DNA of 64,000 nt from an uncultured Ruminiclostridium sp. Its GTDB lineage: Bacteria > Bacillota > Clostridia > Oscillospirales > Ruminococcaceae. The stretch covers positions 62,001 to 126,000 of the forward strand of contig CANRFO010000004.1 of the NCBI GenBank assembly GCA_947629925.1, given 5' to 3'. The notes beneath the pieces were generated by a model, which searched no databases, was not told where the DNA came from, and saw nothing but the letters and a program-made list of their open reading frames with translations. Shown here in pieces: positions 53,188-62,144 of this stretch; position 1 is the stretch's first letter; each line of letters opens with the position of its first letter. Position numbers and translations under genes: made by a program.

Positions 53188-53229
53188 AAAAACGCTGTTC
53201 ATTTCTCCCTTGCCCGAGAAAACAGCGTT
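53188..53229 (-). terminator. First terminator of the cobalamin leader
   Basis: On the reverse strand AACGCTGTT pairs with AACAGCGTT, followed by TTTTC; the large loop contains TTCTCGGGC. Confidence 0.65.
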
Positions 53230-53330
53230 CTTCAGCGGGCAGGCTATCGGACTATGACCGTAATGACTGTTGCGGCGGATTTTCACCGCGCTTTCCCTGC
53301 TCTCTGCGAAATGCAACTCCGCTGAAGCTA
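53230..53330 (-). promoter_or_regulatory. Cobalamin riboswitch aptamer
   Basis: On the reverse strand the closing stem CTTCAGCGG/CCGCTGAAG frames the conserved core: GGGAAAGCGCGGTGAAAATC, the ACAGTC segment, and a B12-box-like AGTCCGATAGCCTGCC. The order matches the consensus GGGAA..GGTGAAAATCC..AGTCCGgAgaCCTGCC. It controls the DUF4430/S-component genes by termination. With the two terminators it fills the gap 53139-53445. Confidence 0.85.
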
Positions 53331-53445
53331 TTTTGTTTTATTCGCAAGCGTTTACAGCTTACCGATATATTATAACATATAACGCTTATAAATGCAACCA
53401 AAAAATACCGCACAAGGAGCAGACGGCTTCCTGCGCGGTATTGCT

Positions 53446-55338
53446 TTAAATATTCGCTTTTTCTTTTTCGTCATAATACTGAGCCTGAGAATACCAAAGC
53501 TCGTAATATTTGCCGTTTTTGTCGGCGATGAGCTGATCATGGGTACCCTGCTGGATTATGCTGCCCTTATGAAAAACCGCAATATTGTCGCAGAAACGGC
53601 AGGAGGAAAGGCGGTGACTTATATAAACGGCGGTTTTGTCACTGATTATTTCATCAAATTTTGAATAGACCTGCGCCTCGGCTATCGGGTCAAGAGCGGC
53701 AGTGGGTTCGTCAAGTATCACAAACGGCGCATCTTTGTACAATGCTCTGGCAATTGCAAGTTTCTGCGCTTCTCCGCCCGATATGATCACGCCGTTTTTA
53801 TCGACATCACATTAAAGATAAGTACGGAGTTTGTCGGGAAGTTCTTCAAAGCGCGCTGAAAAATCCGCCTTTTTTATGCAGTCAAGGACCCTTTCTTCAT
53901 CATATATCACTGAAGCGGCTATATTCTCTCCGAGAGGCAGGGAAAACAGCATGAAATCCTGAAAAACTATGGAGAAAACAGACATATAATCGTCATAACG
54001 GTATTTTCTTATATCTATGCCGTTCAGCTTTATCACGCCCTCAGTGGGGTCATATAACCGGCAGAGAAGCTTTATGAATGTGGTCTTTCCTGAGCCGTTC
54101 ATTCCCACTACCGCAAGGCGTTCCCCTATCCTGAACTTTATAGTCAGATGACGCAAAACGTAGACATCTGTGTCAGGATATTTGAAGGATACGTCGCAGA
54201 ACTCGACCTCGTAATTTCTGTCATTTCTTTTTTCAGTAGTGAGAGAGCCCTGATACATTTTATTGGGAATGTCAAGGAACTCAAAGGTGGTGCGCAGGAA
54301 AACGGCGTTGTTTTTCATGTCGCCCAGTACATAAAGAATGTCATGAAGGTTTGAGGACATACTGGTGACTGAGGAAACATACTGGGTGACTGAGCCGACG
54401 GAGAAAGCTCCCGCCCATGCTTTAAGGCAGACGAAAACATACACTAAGCCGATCAGCAGGTTTGAAGCGGCGCCGGAAGCAGCATTCAGCATGCCTATCG
54501 GTCCGCGCTGTTTTCTGTACATAAATCCTTTGGTGGTAAAAACGGTGTTTTTGTCAGTGTAAAAATCACAGATACGCCGAATATCAAATATTCTGAAATC
54601 AAGTGCCATTCCGCTGCGGTAGCAAAGATAGCCGAAATAACCGAATAATCTGTTCCCCTCTGTCGCCTTTTCGGCATGCTTCGCCCATATTTCCTGACCT
54701 TTTGAAGAGAAGAACGAACCCATAATGGTAATAAAAATTATCACAGCGACTATAAGCAAAATGAACAGCGGATTGTTCATCACGGTGAATCCGCCGCCGC
54801 TTTCGGGAACGTTTGAGGTAAAAAGCGTGACGGTAAGGGTTATGGCTGAAATTAGTCCTAATACTGAGCGGGTAAGGTCGGAAAAATAACCCGGCAGTTT
54901 AGCTAAGCCCCAGTTCGACCAGTTGTTGTTCTGCACTATCTGATTGTAAATATCATGGGTGTGCTGACGGTCCTGATCACAAAAGTCCATGTCCATCCAC
55001 TTATTTTCGTACAGCATCTCTTTTTCCAACCAGAAGGTATTCTGTCTTGTATTGTTCCAGCGGGTCAGTATCGCCAAGGCAAGCGCCAATACGGCGGCGC
55101 TCACGAGAGAGACTATTACAAGAAAGGTAAGGCGGTCAGGGTCTCTGTCCCCCGCAAGCTCGTCGATTATCCTTGCGGAAAGGTATATGCCCACATAAGG
55201 TGAAACGGCTGAAACAGCGTTTTTTAAGAATATGCTTAAAAACAAGCGGGGACATCTTTCCCTCAATATTCCGAAGGCACGGTAATTAAGCGATAAAGCC
55301 TCTCTCCATGATACCTTTTCCTTTGTTTTATCTTTCAT
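53446..55338 (-). pseudogene. ABC exporter (fused TM-ATPase), interrupted by an in-frame stop at 53812-53814
   Basis: The start is ATG 55338 (MKDKTKEKVSW) behind AAAGGGGG. Residues 1-508 give six-TM exporter domain plus ATPase with Walker A VGMNGSGKTTFIK and VFQDFMLFSLPL. Codon 509 is TAA. The same frame then continues CDVDKNGVIISGGEAQKLAI, Walker B FVILDEPTAALDP, H-loop YISHRL, to 53446. Aligning with the neighbouring exporter shows equal spacing around the stop, so it is a pure nonsense change. Without the signature and Walker B the truncated product cannot hydrolyse ATP. Probably the heterodimer partner of the next gene, which it overlaps by 11 nt. Confidence 0.85.
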
Positions 55339-57175
55339 TGAAATTTCCCCCTTTCCTGTAATATCTGCTTTGCACCTCGAAAAGTTCGGCATATTTGCCT
55401 TTCTTTTCCATAAGCTGAGCATGAGTTCCCTCCTCGGCGATAACGCCGCCGTCTATCAGGATTATCCTGTCGCAGAAACGGGTGGAGGCAAGGCGGTGGG
55501 AAATATAGACAGAGGTTTTGCCCTTTGTCATATCATTGTATTTCATATACATATCGTTCTCGGCTATCGGGTCGAGAGCGGCGGTGGGTTCGTCAAGGAC
55601 TATCACGGGAGCGTCCTTATACAGCGCGCGGGCAAGGAACATACGCTGACGCTCGCCGCCTGACAGTTCCACGCCGTCAAGGAAAACTTCCCTTCCTATA
55701 TAAGTGTTTAAACCATTGGGAAGAGAATTTATCTTTTCGGTAAGCCCCGCTTTTTCTATGCAGTTCTTTACCCTTTCCCCGTCGGTTTCGGGGAGAATAT
55801 GAAGTGAAACGTTTTCGGACACGGTAATGTCTATAAGCTGAGATTCCTGAAATACGGCAGAGAAAATGTCGTAATACTTTCTGCGGTCAAATTTTCTTAT
55901 GTCCTCGCCGTTCAGCAGGACTTCTCCCTCAGTTGGGTCGTAAAAGCCGCAGATAAGCTTTACAAGGGTAGTTTTACCCGCGCCGTTAAGCCCAACCACC
56001 GCAAGCTTTTCGCCTGCGTGAACAGTGAGATTTATGTTTTTAAGGGTGTCGCTTTCCGCTTCGGGATAGCGGAAGGTAACATTTTTCAGGGTTATCTCAT
56101 AGCCGTCGGCGGTGGGAACGTCCTTTCCGCCTGCAAATGTAAAAGGTTCGGGAGTATCAAGATACTCCAGCAAGATGGAAAGATCCCTGCTGTGGCGGTT
56201 GATCGTGGAGCAGTCGTTCAGTATGCCTGTGATCCAGTTTGTAAAGCCCGAAAACGCGGAAAAGTAAAACAAAAACTCCGCCGCCGAAAGTCCGCCGTCT
56301 AAAACCATCTTTATAAGATAAAAATAGGCTATCCCGTTTCGCAGGAATGTAAGAACAAGGTCGGTTATATCGGACCATATGTAGACCTTTTCGGCACGGG
56401 TAAGAAAATCGCGGTAGAGATCGACTGACTTTTCATATAAAGAGGTAAGCCACGGCTTCATGCCGAAAATGCGTATATCCTTTGCGCAGCGGCTTTGGTT
56501 GGCAAGTCCTGTAAAATACCATATACGGTTGGCATATGAGGCTTCCTCATCACGATGGCGGTAGCCGTAGCCGTTAAGCCTGTTGCTGACTATAAAGCCG
56601 ATAACGGCGGTAACTATGACCGTCAGCATAAGGAAGACATCAAGCCCTGACAGCATGATGATATAAATGATAAAGCCCGCTGTATCTCTTGCCAAATCGG
56701 TATAAGAATACCAGACGGCTTCGGTGGCCGCGCTGTTGCCGTTGGTAATGTTTTGCGCATGATTGCTTTTTTCCTTTACCTTTGTGTCTTCCACATTGGG
56801 AAAAGAGGTTGAAGAAAATTTATGCGCGATAAGCTTTAATATTGACATTCTTATCTCTATACGGGGGAACCAATTAAAGCTGCTTAAGTAGTTCAGCGCA
56901 CCCTGCACAATAATAAGAAGCCCTGCAAATACAAGAATCGTCAGCAAAAGCTCGGACAGCGGAGCGGCTGTTTCCACCTTATCCAATATCGCAGGTGCGA
57001 TAAAAAGCCACAAAAGATTCAAAACGACCATTATCCCCGCTGAAAGCAGACATACAAAGGGAACACTCTTGCTCACGCTCCACGACTGTTTCAGCATAAA
57101 CGCAAAGGTCTGAAAAGGGGTGTATTTTACTTTTTCCTTTTTTGGTTTTTCTTTTACTTCCTCCAATTTTATCAC
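55328..57175 (-). CDS. ABC exporter, fused TM and ATPase domains
   Basis: 615 residues: six TM helices (about 30-330), then ATPase with Walker A VGLNGAGKTTLVK, Q-loop VFQESQLIDITVSEN, signature LSGGERQRMFLARAL, Walker B VIVLDEPTAALDP and H-loop YISHRLAS, all intact. The long N-terminus (MIKLEEVKEKPKKEKVKYTPFQTFAFMLKQSW) is basic. Such exporters move peptides, lipids or drugs. It lies 35 nt after the kinase gene, and the kinase/LytTR pair may control it. Confidence 0.92.
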   Translation of the reverse strand: MIKLEEVKEKPKKEKVKYTPFQTFAFMLKQSWSVSKSVPFVCLLSAGIMVVLNLLWLFIAPAILDKVETAAPLSELLLTILVFAGLLIIVQGALNYLSSFNWFPRIEIRMSILKLIAHKFSSTSFPNVEDTKVKEKSNHAQNITNGNSAATEAVWYSYTDLARDTAGFIIYIIMLSGLDVFLMLTVIVTAVIGFIVSNRLNGYGYRHRDEEASYANRIWYFTGLANQSRCAKDIRIFGMKPWLTSLYEKSVDLYRDFLTRAEKVYIWSDITDLVLTFLRNGIAYFYLIKMVLDGGLSAAEFLFYFSAFSGFTNWITGILNDCSTINRHSRDLSILLEYLDTPEPFTFAGGKDVPTADGYEITLKNVTFRYPEAESDTLKNINLTVHAGEKLAVVGLNGAGKTTLVKLICGFYDPTEGEVLLNGEDIRKFDRRKYYDIFSAVFQESQLIDITVSENVSLHILPETDGERVKNCIEKAGLTEKINSLPNGLNTYIGREVFLDGVELSGGERQRMFLARALYKDAPVIVLDEPTAALDPIAENDMYMKYNDMTKGKTSVYISHRLASTRFCDRIILIDGGVIAEEGTHAQLMEKKGKYAELFEVQSRYYRKGGNFNER

Positions 57176-57210
57176 CTCAATGATATTTTAACACATAAAA
57201 ATGAAAAAAA

Positions 57211-57906
57211 TCATTTCGGGGACGAATTGCCGTTTTCGGGGGACGAATTTTCGCCCTGAGGAAGAAGTATCTCGGTGGTAAAGGCGCCGTCTTCGCTGTT
57301 GCGGCTTATATAGCCGTTAAGACGCTTTATAACGTTGTCGGTCCTGACAAGCCCGAAGCCGTGGCCTTGACCTTTGGTACTGGCAAAACGCCCGTCATGT
57401 TTTATCAGCTTTTTGCCGGCGGTAAAGTTGGTGACAGAAATGTAGAGCTGAGTGTTCTTCATGTCCATATAAACGCGGATAAGGCGCTCGTTCTCAGGGA
57501 GAGCAAGACTCGCTTCTATGGCATTGTCAAAAAGATTGCCTATTATAACACACAGGTCTATCTCGGAGGTCGTAAGCTTATAAGGGACATGAGCGTCGGC
57601 TTTCACCTCGATATGCTTAGAGCGGGCAAGAGATATTTTGCTGTTCAGGATAGCGTCAGCCATCGGGTTGCCTGTTTTCACGACTGTATCAACGGTCGAC
57701 AGATCAGTATCCAACTTGTCAAGGTAAGCCTTTATCGCTTCCATATCTCCTTTGGCGGCATATACTTTCATGACCTGTATGTGGTTCCTGTAATCGTGGC
57801 GCCAGCCGCGCATCTGACGATACATGTTCTCTACCTCGTCATAATGGGTTTTTATAAGGTCGTTCTGATAGCGGGCTATACGACGGTCTATCTGTTTTGA
57901 AAACAT
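57211..57906 (-). CDS. Cytosolic GHKL sensor histidine kinase
   Basis: 231 residues. The helical region YDEVENMYRQMRGWRHDYRNHIQVMKVY holds the phospho-accepting His (about residue 37), followed by MADAILNSK, N box NLFDNAIEAS, and G box GQGHGFGLVRTDNVI. It lacks any TM or sensor domain, unlike AgrC-type kinases, and must sense a cytosolic or partner-delivered signal. Directly follows the LytTR regulator gene (22-nt gap). Confidence 0.9.
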   Translation of the reverse strand: MFSKQIDRRIARYQNDLIKTHYDEVENMYRQMRGWRHDYRNHIQVMKVYAAKGDMEAIKAYLDKLDTDLSTVDTVVKTGNPMADAILNSKISLARSKHIEVKADAHVPYKLTTSEIDLCVIIGNLFDNAIEASLALPENERLIRVYMDMKNTQLYISVTNFTAGKKLIKHDGRFASTKGQGHGFGLVRTDNVIKRLNGYISRNSEDGAFTTEILLPQGENSSPENGNSSPK

Positions 57907-57928
57907 TTTTATTATCCTTTCAGAATAT

Positions 57929-58627
57929 TCAGTTCATCGCTATAATGGCGCGGTTAAGCGGCTCATATGCTGATCTGGGTATCGGAACGCGGGAACCGTC
58001 GGTCAGATACACGTCTGATCTTGTGACGCGGGAAACGAACGACAGATTTATAAGTGTACTTCTTCCTGCTCTGAAAAAGCGTTCGTCAAGCAGGGTCTCG
58101 ATCTCGGAAAGAGTCTTTTTTACGGCATAGTCACGCTTGGCGTGAAACGTAACATAATTTCGTCGGACATCAATGTATGATATTTCGCGCAAAGGCAGAC
58201 GTATCATTCCGTCAGGCTGCTCGATCAGGATAAAACGCTCGTTTTTCTTCAGTTTGTCTGCGGCGCGGGAAAGGACTTCAGACAGTTTCTCTTCCTTTAC
58301 TGGCTTAAGCAGATAATGCAGCGCCGCCACTTCATAGCCCTCGGAAATATAATCGGAATAGCCTGTGGTGAATATTATCTGTATCGTTTCGTTACGGCGT
58401 CGGATCTGCTTTGCAAGTGTAACGCCGTCAGTTTCGGGCATCTCTATGTCAAGAAGCAGAATGTCGTAATCGCTTTTCTGAGCATAACTGAACAGAAATG
58501 ATTCCGATGAAGAAAATACATCAGGCTCGGTCTGCTCGCCCATGCTTTTTGACCAGCGGCGGACGATCTCAGCTACCAGCTCGCCGTCTTCCTTGCTGTC
58601 GTCACATATCGCTATTTTATACGCCAT
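57929..58627 (-). CDS. LytTR-family response regulator
   Basis: 232 residues. Receiver domain with DDSKED (acid pocket), phospho-Asp in ILLLDIEMPETDGV (about residue 57), and the Lys in YLLKPVKEE; then a LytTR DNA-binding domain (RNYVTFHAKRDYAVKKTLSEIETLLDERFFRAGRSTLINLSFV). Pairs with the GHKL kinase; likely regulates the adjacent exporters, as in many Firmicute clusters. Confidence 0.94.
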   Translation of the reverse strand: MAYKIAICDDSKEDGELVAEIVRRWSKSMGEQTEPDVFSSSESFLFSYAQKSDYDILLLDIEMPETDGVTLAKQIRRRNETIQIIFTTGYSDYISEGYEVAALHYLLKPVKEEKLSEVLSRAADKLKKNERFILIEQPDGMIRLPLREISYIDVRRNYVTFHAKRDYAVKKTLSEIETLLDERFFRAGRSTLINLSFVSRVTRSDVYLTDGSRVPIPRSAYEPLNRAIIAMN

Positions 58628-58721
58628 ATCATCAGCTCCAAAACAGAATTTGCTTAAAGTCTACGTTTACAGGAGAATTAGAGATTTATTTGATTGTAGC
58701 ATCACGAAGTTTTTTTGTCAA

Positions 58722-58750
58722 GAAAAAGCCCCGTAAGCGGGGCTTTAAAT
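58722..58750. terminator. Terminator after the GH5 gene
   Basis: AAAGCCCC (58725-58732) pairs with GGGGCTTT (58739-58746); on the reverse strand it is followed by TTCTTG and a T-rich stretch. Confidence 0.75.
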
Positions 58751-58751
58751 A

Positions 58752-59912
58752 TTACTCGAAAGGGTAAATTTTATCAACGGCAAGTTCGAGCATATGCTGA
58801 GTGGCAGGCTTTACATCATCAAATCCGCCGCAGTTGTCAATGCCGTTGGAGGTCCACGCGAACACGCCGTTCCAGCCGTTATTATAAGCGTTTTCATATC
58901 TCTGTGCAAGCGGGTCCTTATCGTCCCTTGCAACACATTCTCCTATAACGACGGGCTTTGTAACATCAAGCTTATATTTTTCGGGAGAGATATTGAAAGG
59001 ATAGCCGAACCACTGCTTCTGCCATTCATAATAATGAGGCGAGTAAAAATCAAGATAGGAATTTTCGTTTCCCGAAAGGCTTTGCAGATACTCGTCGGAA
59101 ACCTTGTTGCCTTCGTAGCTATCAGAATTGTATTTCACTATTCCCATGCCTACGGTGACAAGAATATCTGAATGTTCGTGTATCCCCGCCGCACATCTTG
59201 CAAAAAGATCGGAAATATCGTCCCATGACTGCTTGCCGCACTCTTCGTTTTCATATACCCAGTCAGGCTCGTTCATAAGGTCAATGCTGAACAAATAGTC
59301 GTTATCGTCGTATCTTTCTGCAAACGGAATCACATAGCCGTCAACGAATCGGTCGATATTGTCGGAGCTTTTTATAAGATTACGCCAGTTTTCATAACCC
59401 TGATTTGAGTCTTTAAAGTGATCAAAGGAAAGAAGGGTCGCCATAATATAAATCCCATGCTTTTCGGCAAGCTCAAAAAGCGAATCAAGGTCGCTCCAAT
59501 GCTTATCCGTGACTGAAGCAAAAGAACCGTCCTCATTTATCATAACGCCTACAAGACCGTTGCAGTTTATCCATATACGGGTGGCGTTTACGCCTGCTTC
59601 TTTAAGCCGGGCAAAGTGACTGTCCCAGAAGTCATATTCAAAGTTGCCGCCAAAATCGTTCCAGTTGTCCCACGGGGTATTCACACCGTTGAACCAGATC
59701 TGCTTTCCGTTTACGAAGAAATTCGTTCCTTCGATATAAACCCTTCGGTCGCCGCTGTCAGAAGAGACATCATCAGAGTTTCCGACATCGGTTTCGGGAA
59801 CGGAAGTATCAACAGTGCTGCTGTCAGGAGCCGCGCTTTGGTCTGAGCATGATGAAAACGTCAGCAGCATGGCGACGCTCATCAGAACAGCCAGTATTTT
59901 TTTCAGTTTCAT
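58752..59912 (-). CDS. Lipoprotein glycoside hydrolase family 5 (mannanase/endoglucanase-like)
   Basis: The start is ATG 59912 (MKLKKILAVLMSV) because AGGAG lies 7 nt before it, giving 386 residues. Signal peptide with lipobox TFSSC (Cys about 22), a short Ser/Asp linker, then a TIM-barrel: VNGKQIWFNGVNTPWDNW, ATRIWINCNGLVG, acid/base Glu in IDLMNEPDW, FYSPHYYEWQ, nucleophile Glu in PVVIGECVARD, and FAWTSNGIDNCGG. These fit GH5 mannanase-like enzymes. A surface-anchored glycanase without a carbohydrate-binding or dockerin module. Confidence 0.9.
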   Translation of the reverse strand: MKLKKILAVLMSVAMLLTFSSCSDQSAAPDSSTVDTSVPETDVGNSDDVSSDSGDRRVYIEGTNFFVNGKQIWFNGVNTPWDNWNDFGGNFEYDFWDSHFARLKEAGVNATRIWINCNGLVGVMINEDGSFASVTDKHWSDLDSLFELAEKHGIYIMATLLSFDHFKDSNQGYENWRNLIKSSDNIDRFVDGYVIPFAERYDDNDYLFSIDLMNEPDWVYENEECGKQSWDDISDLFARCAAGIHEHSDILVTVGMGIVKYNSDSYEGNKVSDEYLQSLSGNENSYLDFYSPHYYEWQKQWFGYPFNISPEKYKLDVTKPVVIGECVARDDKDPLAQRYENAYNNGWNGVFAWTSNGIDNCGGFDDVKPATQHMLELAVDKIYPFE

Positions 59913-59992
59913 TTTCATTCTCCTTATGAAAGTTTTCGGAAATATTATACAGTAAAATGTGGTAATTTGCAATAGAAAAACTAAAGAATTTG

Positions 59993-60021
59993 TTGCAGTT
60001 TTTGTTAATTTGTGATATAAT
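59993..60021 (+). promoter_or_regulatory. Promoter of the thioesterase-IOR operon
   Basis: TTGCAG (59993-59998), 17 nt, TATAAT (60016-60021). Confidence 0.65.
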
Positions 60022-60070
60022 GACTTTGGGTATTATTTCGTACACAAAAATGAAAGCGAGGACTTGTTTT

Positions 60071-60466
60071 ATGCCGACTCTGGACGAGCTTAGAGAAAGA
60101 TTTGAAAGGGACCGCTTCGCCATGGTGACAGGCGTTGAGATAAAAGAGGCGGAGGCGGGACGCGCGGTATGCACGCTGAAGCTGCGGCCTGAACATCTCA
60201 ACGCAAATGATACGCCTATGGGCGGGGCAATATTCACGCTGGCGGATTTTGCTTACGCAGTGGCTTCAAACGGCTTTACTGAGCATATCATAGTTTCTCA
60301 GCACTGCTCAATAACTTTCCTGTCAACGGCAAAGGGAAAGGAGCTTATAGCGGAGGCAAAGTGCGTTAAGGCGGGGAGAAGCACCTGTCTTTATGAGGTG
60401 GAAGTAAAAGACGAGCTTGGAACGTTCGTGGCACACGCCACGGTGAACGGATTTACCGTTAAATAA
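60071..60466 (+). CDS. PaaI-like hotdog thioesterase
   Basis: The start is ATG 60071 (MPTLDELRERF), after GCGAGGA; the open frame reaches 59990 but lies across the promoter. 131 residues with the hotdog signature HLNANDTPMGGAIFTLADFAYAVASN, then SQHCSITFLSTAKGKELIAEAKCVKAGRSTCLYEVEV. PaaI-type enzymes hydrolyse aryl- or acyl-CoA thioesters and rescue trapped CoA. First gene of an operon with an acyl-CoA ligase and IOR. Confidence 0.9.
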   Translation: MPTLDELRERFERDRFAMVTGVEIKEAEAGRAVCTLKLRPEHLNANDTPMGGAIFTLADFAYAVASNGFTEHIIVSQHCSITFLSTAKGKELIAEAKCVKAGRSTCLYEVEVKDELGTFVAHATVNGFTVK

Positions 60467-60485
60467 ACAAAAAAAGGAGTTTCAG

Positions 60486-62123
60486 ATGGTCATTACGGAA
60501 CTGTTGGAGCGCAACGCCCGACTTTATGGTCAGGAAACGGCGCTGGTGGAGTTAAGTCCGTCGGAGGAAAGGGATAAGGCAGTGACCTGGCGGGAGGCGA
60601 GCCTTATCGAGAACGCTCAGCCTGACAGCCCTTACCGCAGGGCGATTAGCTGGAAGGAATTTGACAGTCAGGCAAACAAATTCGCAAATCTCCTGCTTAC
60701 AAGAAATGTCAAGAGAGGCACTAAGGTCGGTATCCTGATGATGAACAGCCTTGAATGGCTTCCCATTTACTTCGGGACGCTGAAGGCGGGGTGCGTGGCG
60801 GTGCCGCTGAATTTCAGATATTCAAGCGATGAGATAAAATATTGTCTTGAGCTGGCGGACGTGGAGGTACTGGTGTTCGGCCCTCAGTTTGTGGAAAGAA
60901 TGGACGCTATCGCAGACGATCTTCCCAATGTTAAAATGATGTTCTTCGTGGGGCGGGACAAGCCTGATTATACCGAGGACTGCTTTAAACTGATGGGGTT
61001 CTGCTCCTCGGGTCCTCCTCCCGTGGCGCTTACAGAAAGCGATCATGCGGCGATATATTTTTCTTCGGGTACAACAGGATTTCCCAAAGCTATACTTCAC
61101 GACCACCTGTCGCTGTACAGCTCCTGCGAAACGGAGCAGGCGCATCACGGTCAGACAAGAGAGGACGTGTTCCTTTGTATCCCGCCGCTGTATCATACGG
61201 GAGCGAAAATGCACTGGTTCGGAAGTCTTATTTCGGGGAGCAAGGCGGTGCTTTTGAGAGGGGTAAAGCCTCAGTGGATACTGAGAGCAGTTACCGAGGA
61301 AAAATGCACTATCGTGTGGCTGCTTGTACCATGGGCGCAGGATCTGCTGGACGCTATTGACGCGGGAAAGGTGAATTTAAGCGATTATCTGCTGGATCAG
61401 TGGCGGCTTATGCATATAGGCGCACAGCCTGTTCCGCCAAGCCTTATACACCGCTGGATGAAGGTGTTCCCCAATCATCAGTATGATACGAATTACGGAC
61501 TGAGCGAATCTATCGGTCCCGGCTGCGTTCATCTGGGAGTTGAGAATATACATAAAGTCGGCGCTATCGGAAAGGCGGGCTACCGCTGGGAAACAAGGAT
61601 AGTGGACGAGCAGGGCAACGACGTTAAGCAGGGCGAGATAGGCGAGCTTGCAGTAAAAGGGCATGGCGTTATGCTTTGCTACTACAAAAATCCCGAAGCA
61701 ACCAATGAGATCTTAAAGGACGGCTGGCTGTTCACTGGTGATATGGCGAGAGAGGACGAGGACGGGTTCATTTACCTTGTGGACAGGAAAAAGGACGTTG
61801 TTATTTCAGGAGGAGAGAACCTTTATCCAGTGCAGATAGAGGACTTCCTGAGAAAATACGACAAGATAAAGGACGCCGCAGTCATCGGTATGCCCGATCA
61901 GAGGCTGGGCGAAATCGCTGCTGCGATAATTGAGATAAAAGAGGGCTTTGACTGCACGGAAGAGGAAATAAACGAGTTCTGCAACGAGCTGCCGAGATAC
62001 AAGCGCCCTCGGAAGATAATCTTCGACAAGGTCCCGAGAAACGCTACGGGAAAAATAGAAAAGCCTGCACTGAGGGAAAAATACTGCGGCGGCAGGCTGG
62101 TAGAAGAAGAAAGCAGGTCATAA
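60486..62123 (+). CDS. AMP-forming acyl-CoA synthetase
   Basis: 545 residues of the ANL superfamily: A3 motif IYFSSGTTGFPKAI, A5-like YDTNYGLSESIGPG, LFTGDMAREDEDGFIYLVDRKKDVVISGGENLYPVQIED, and the catalytic-Lys tail PRNATGKIEKPALR. Forms CoA thioesters from organic acids. Operon context (PaaI thioesterase before it, symporter and IOR after it) suggests aryl or branched acids; the motif set does not fix the substrate. Confidence 0.92.
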   Translation: MVITELLERNARLYGQETALVELSPSEERDKAVTWREASLIENAQPDSPYRRAISWKEFDSQANKFANLLLTRNVKRGTKVGILMMNSLEWLPIYFGTLKAGCVAVPLNFRYSSDEIKYCLELADVEVLVFGPQFVERMDAIADDLPNVKMMFFVGRDKPDYTEDCFKLMGFCSSGPPPVALTESDHAAIYFSSGTTGFPKAILHDHLSLYSSCETEQAHHGQTREDVFLCIPPLYHTGAKMHWFGSLISGSKAVLLRGVKPQWILRAVTEEKCTIVWLLVPWAQDLLDAIDAGKVNLSDYLLDQWRLMHIGAQPVPPSLIHRWMKVFPNHQYDTNYGLSESIGPGCVHLGVENIHKVGAIGKAGYRWETRIVDEQGNDVKQGEIGELAVKGHGVMLCYYKNPEATNEILKDGWLFTGDMAREDEDGFIYLVDRKKDVVISGGENLYPVQIEDFLRKYDKIKDAAVIGMPDQRLGEIAAAIIEIKEGFDCTEEEINEFCNELPRYKRPRKIIFDKVPRNATGKIEKPALREKYCGGRLVEEESRS

Positions 62124-62144
62124 AAACAAAAGGAGAATTTCACA

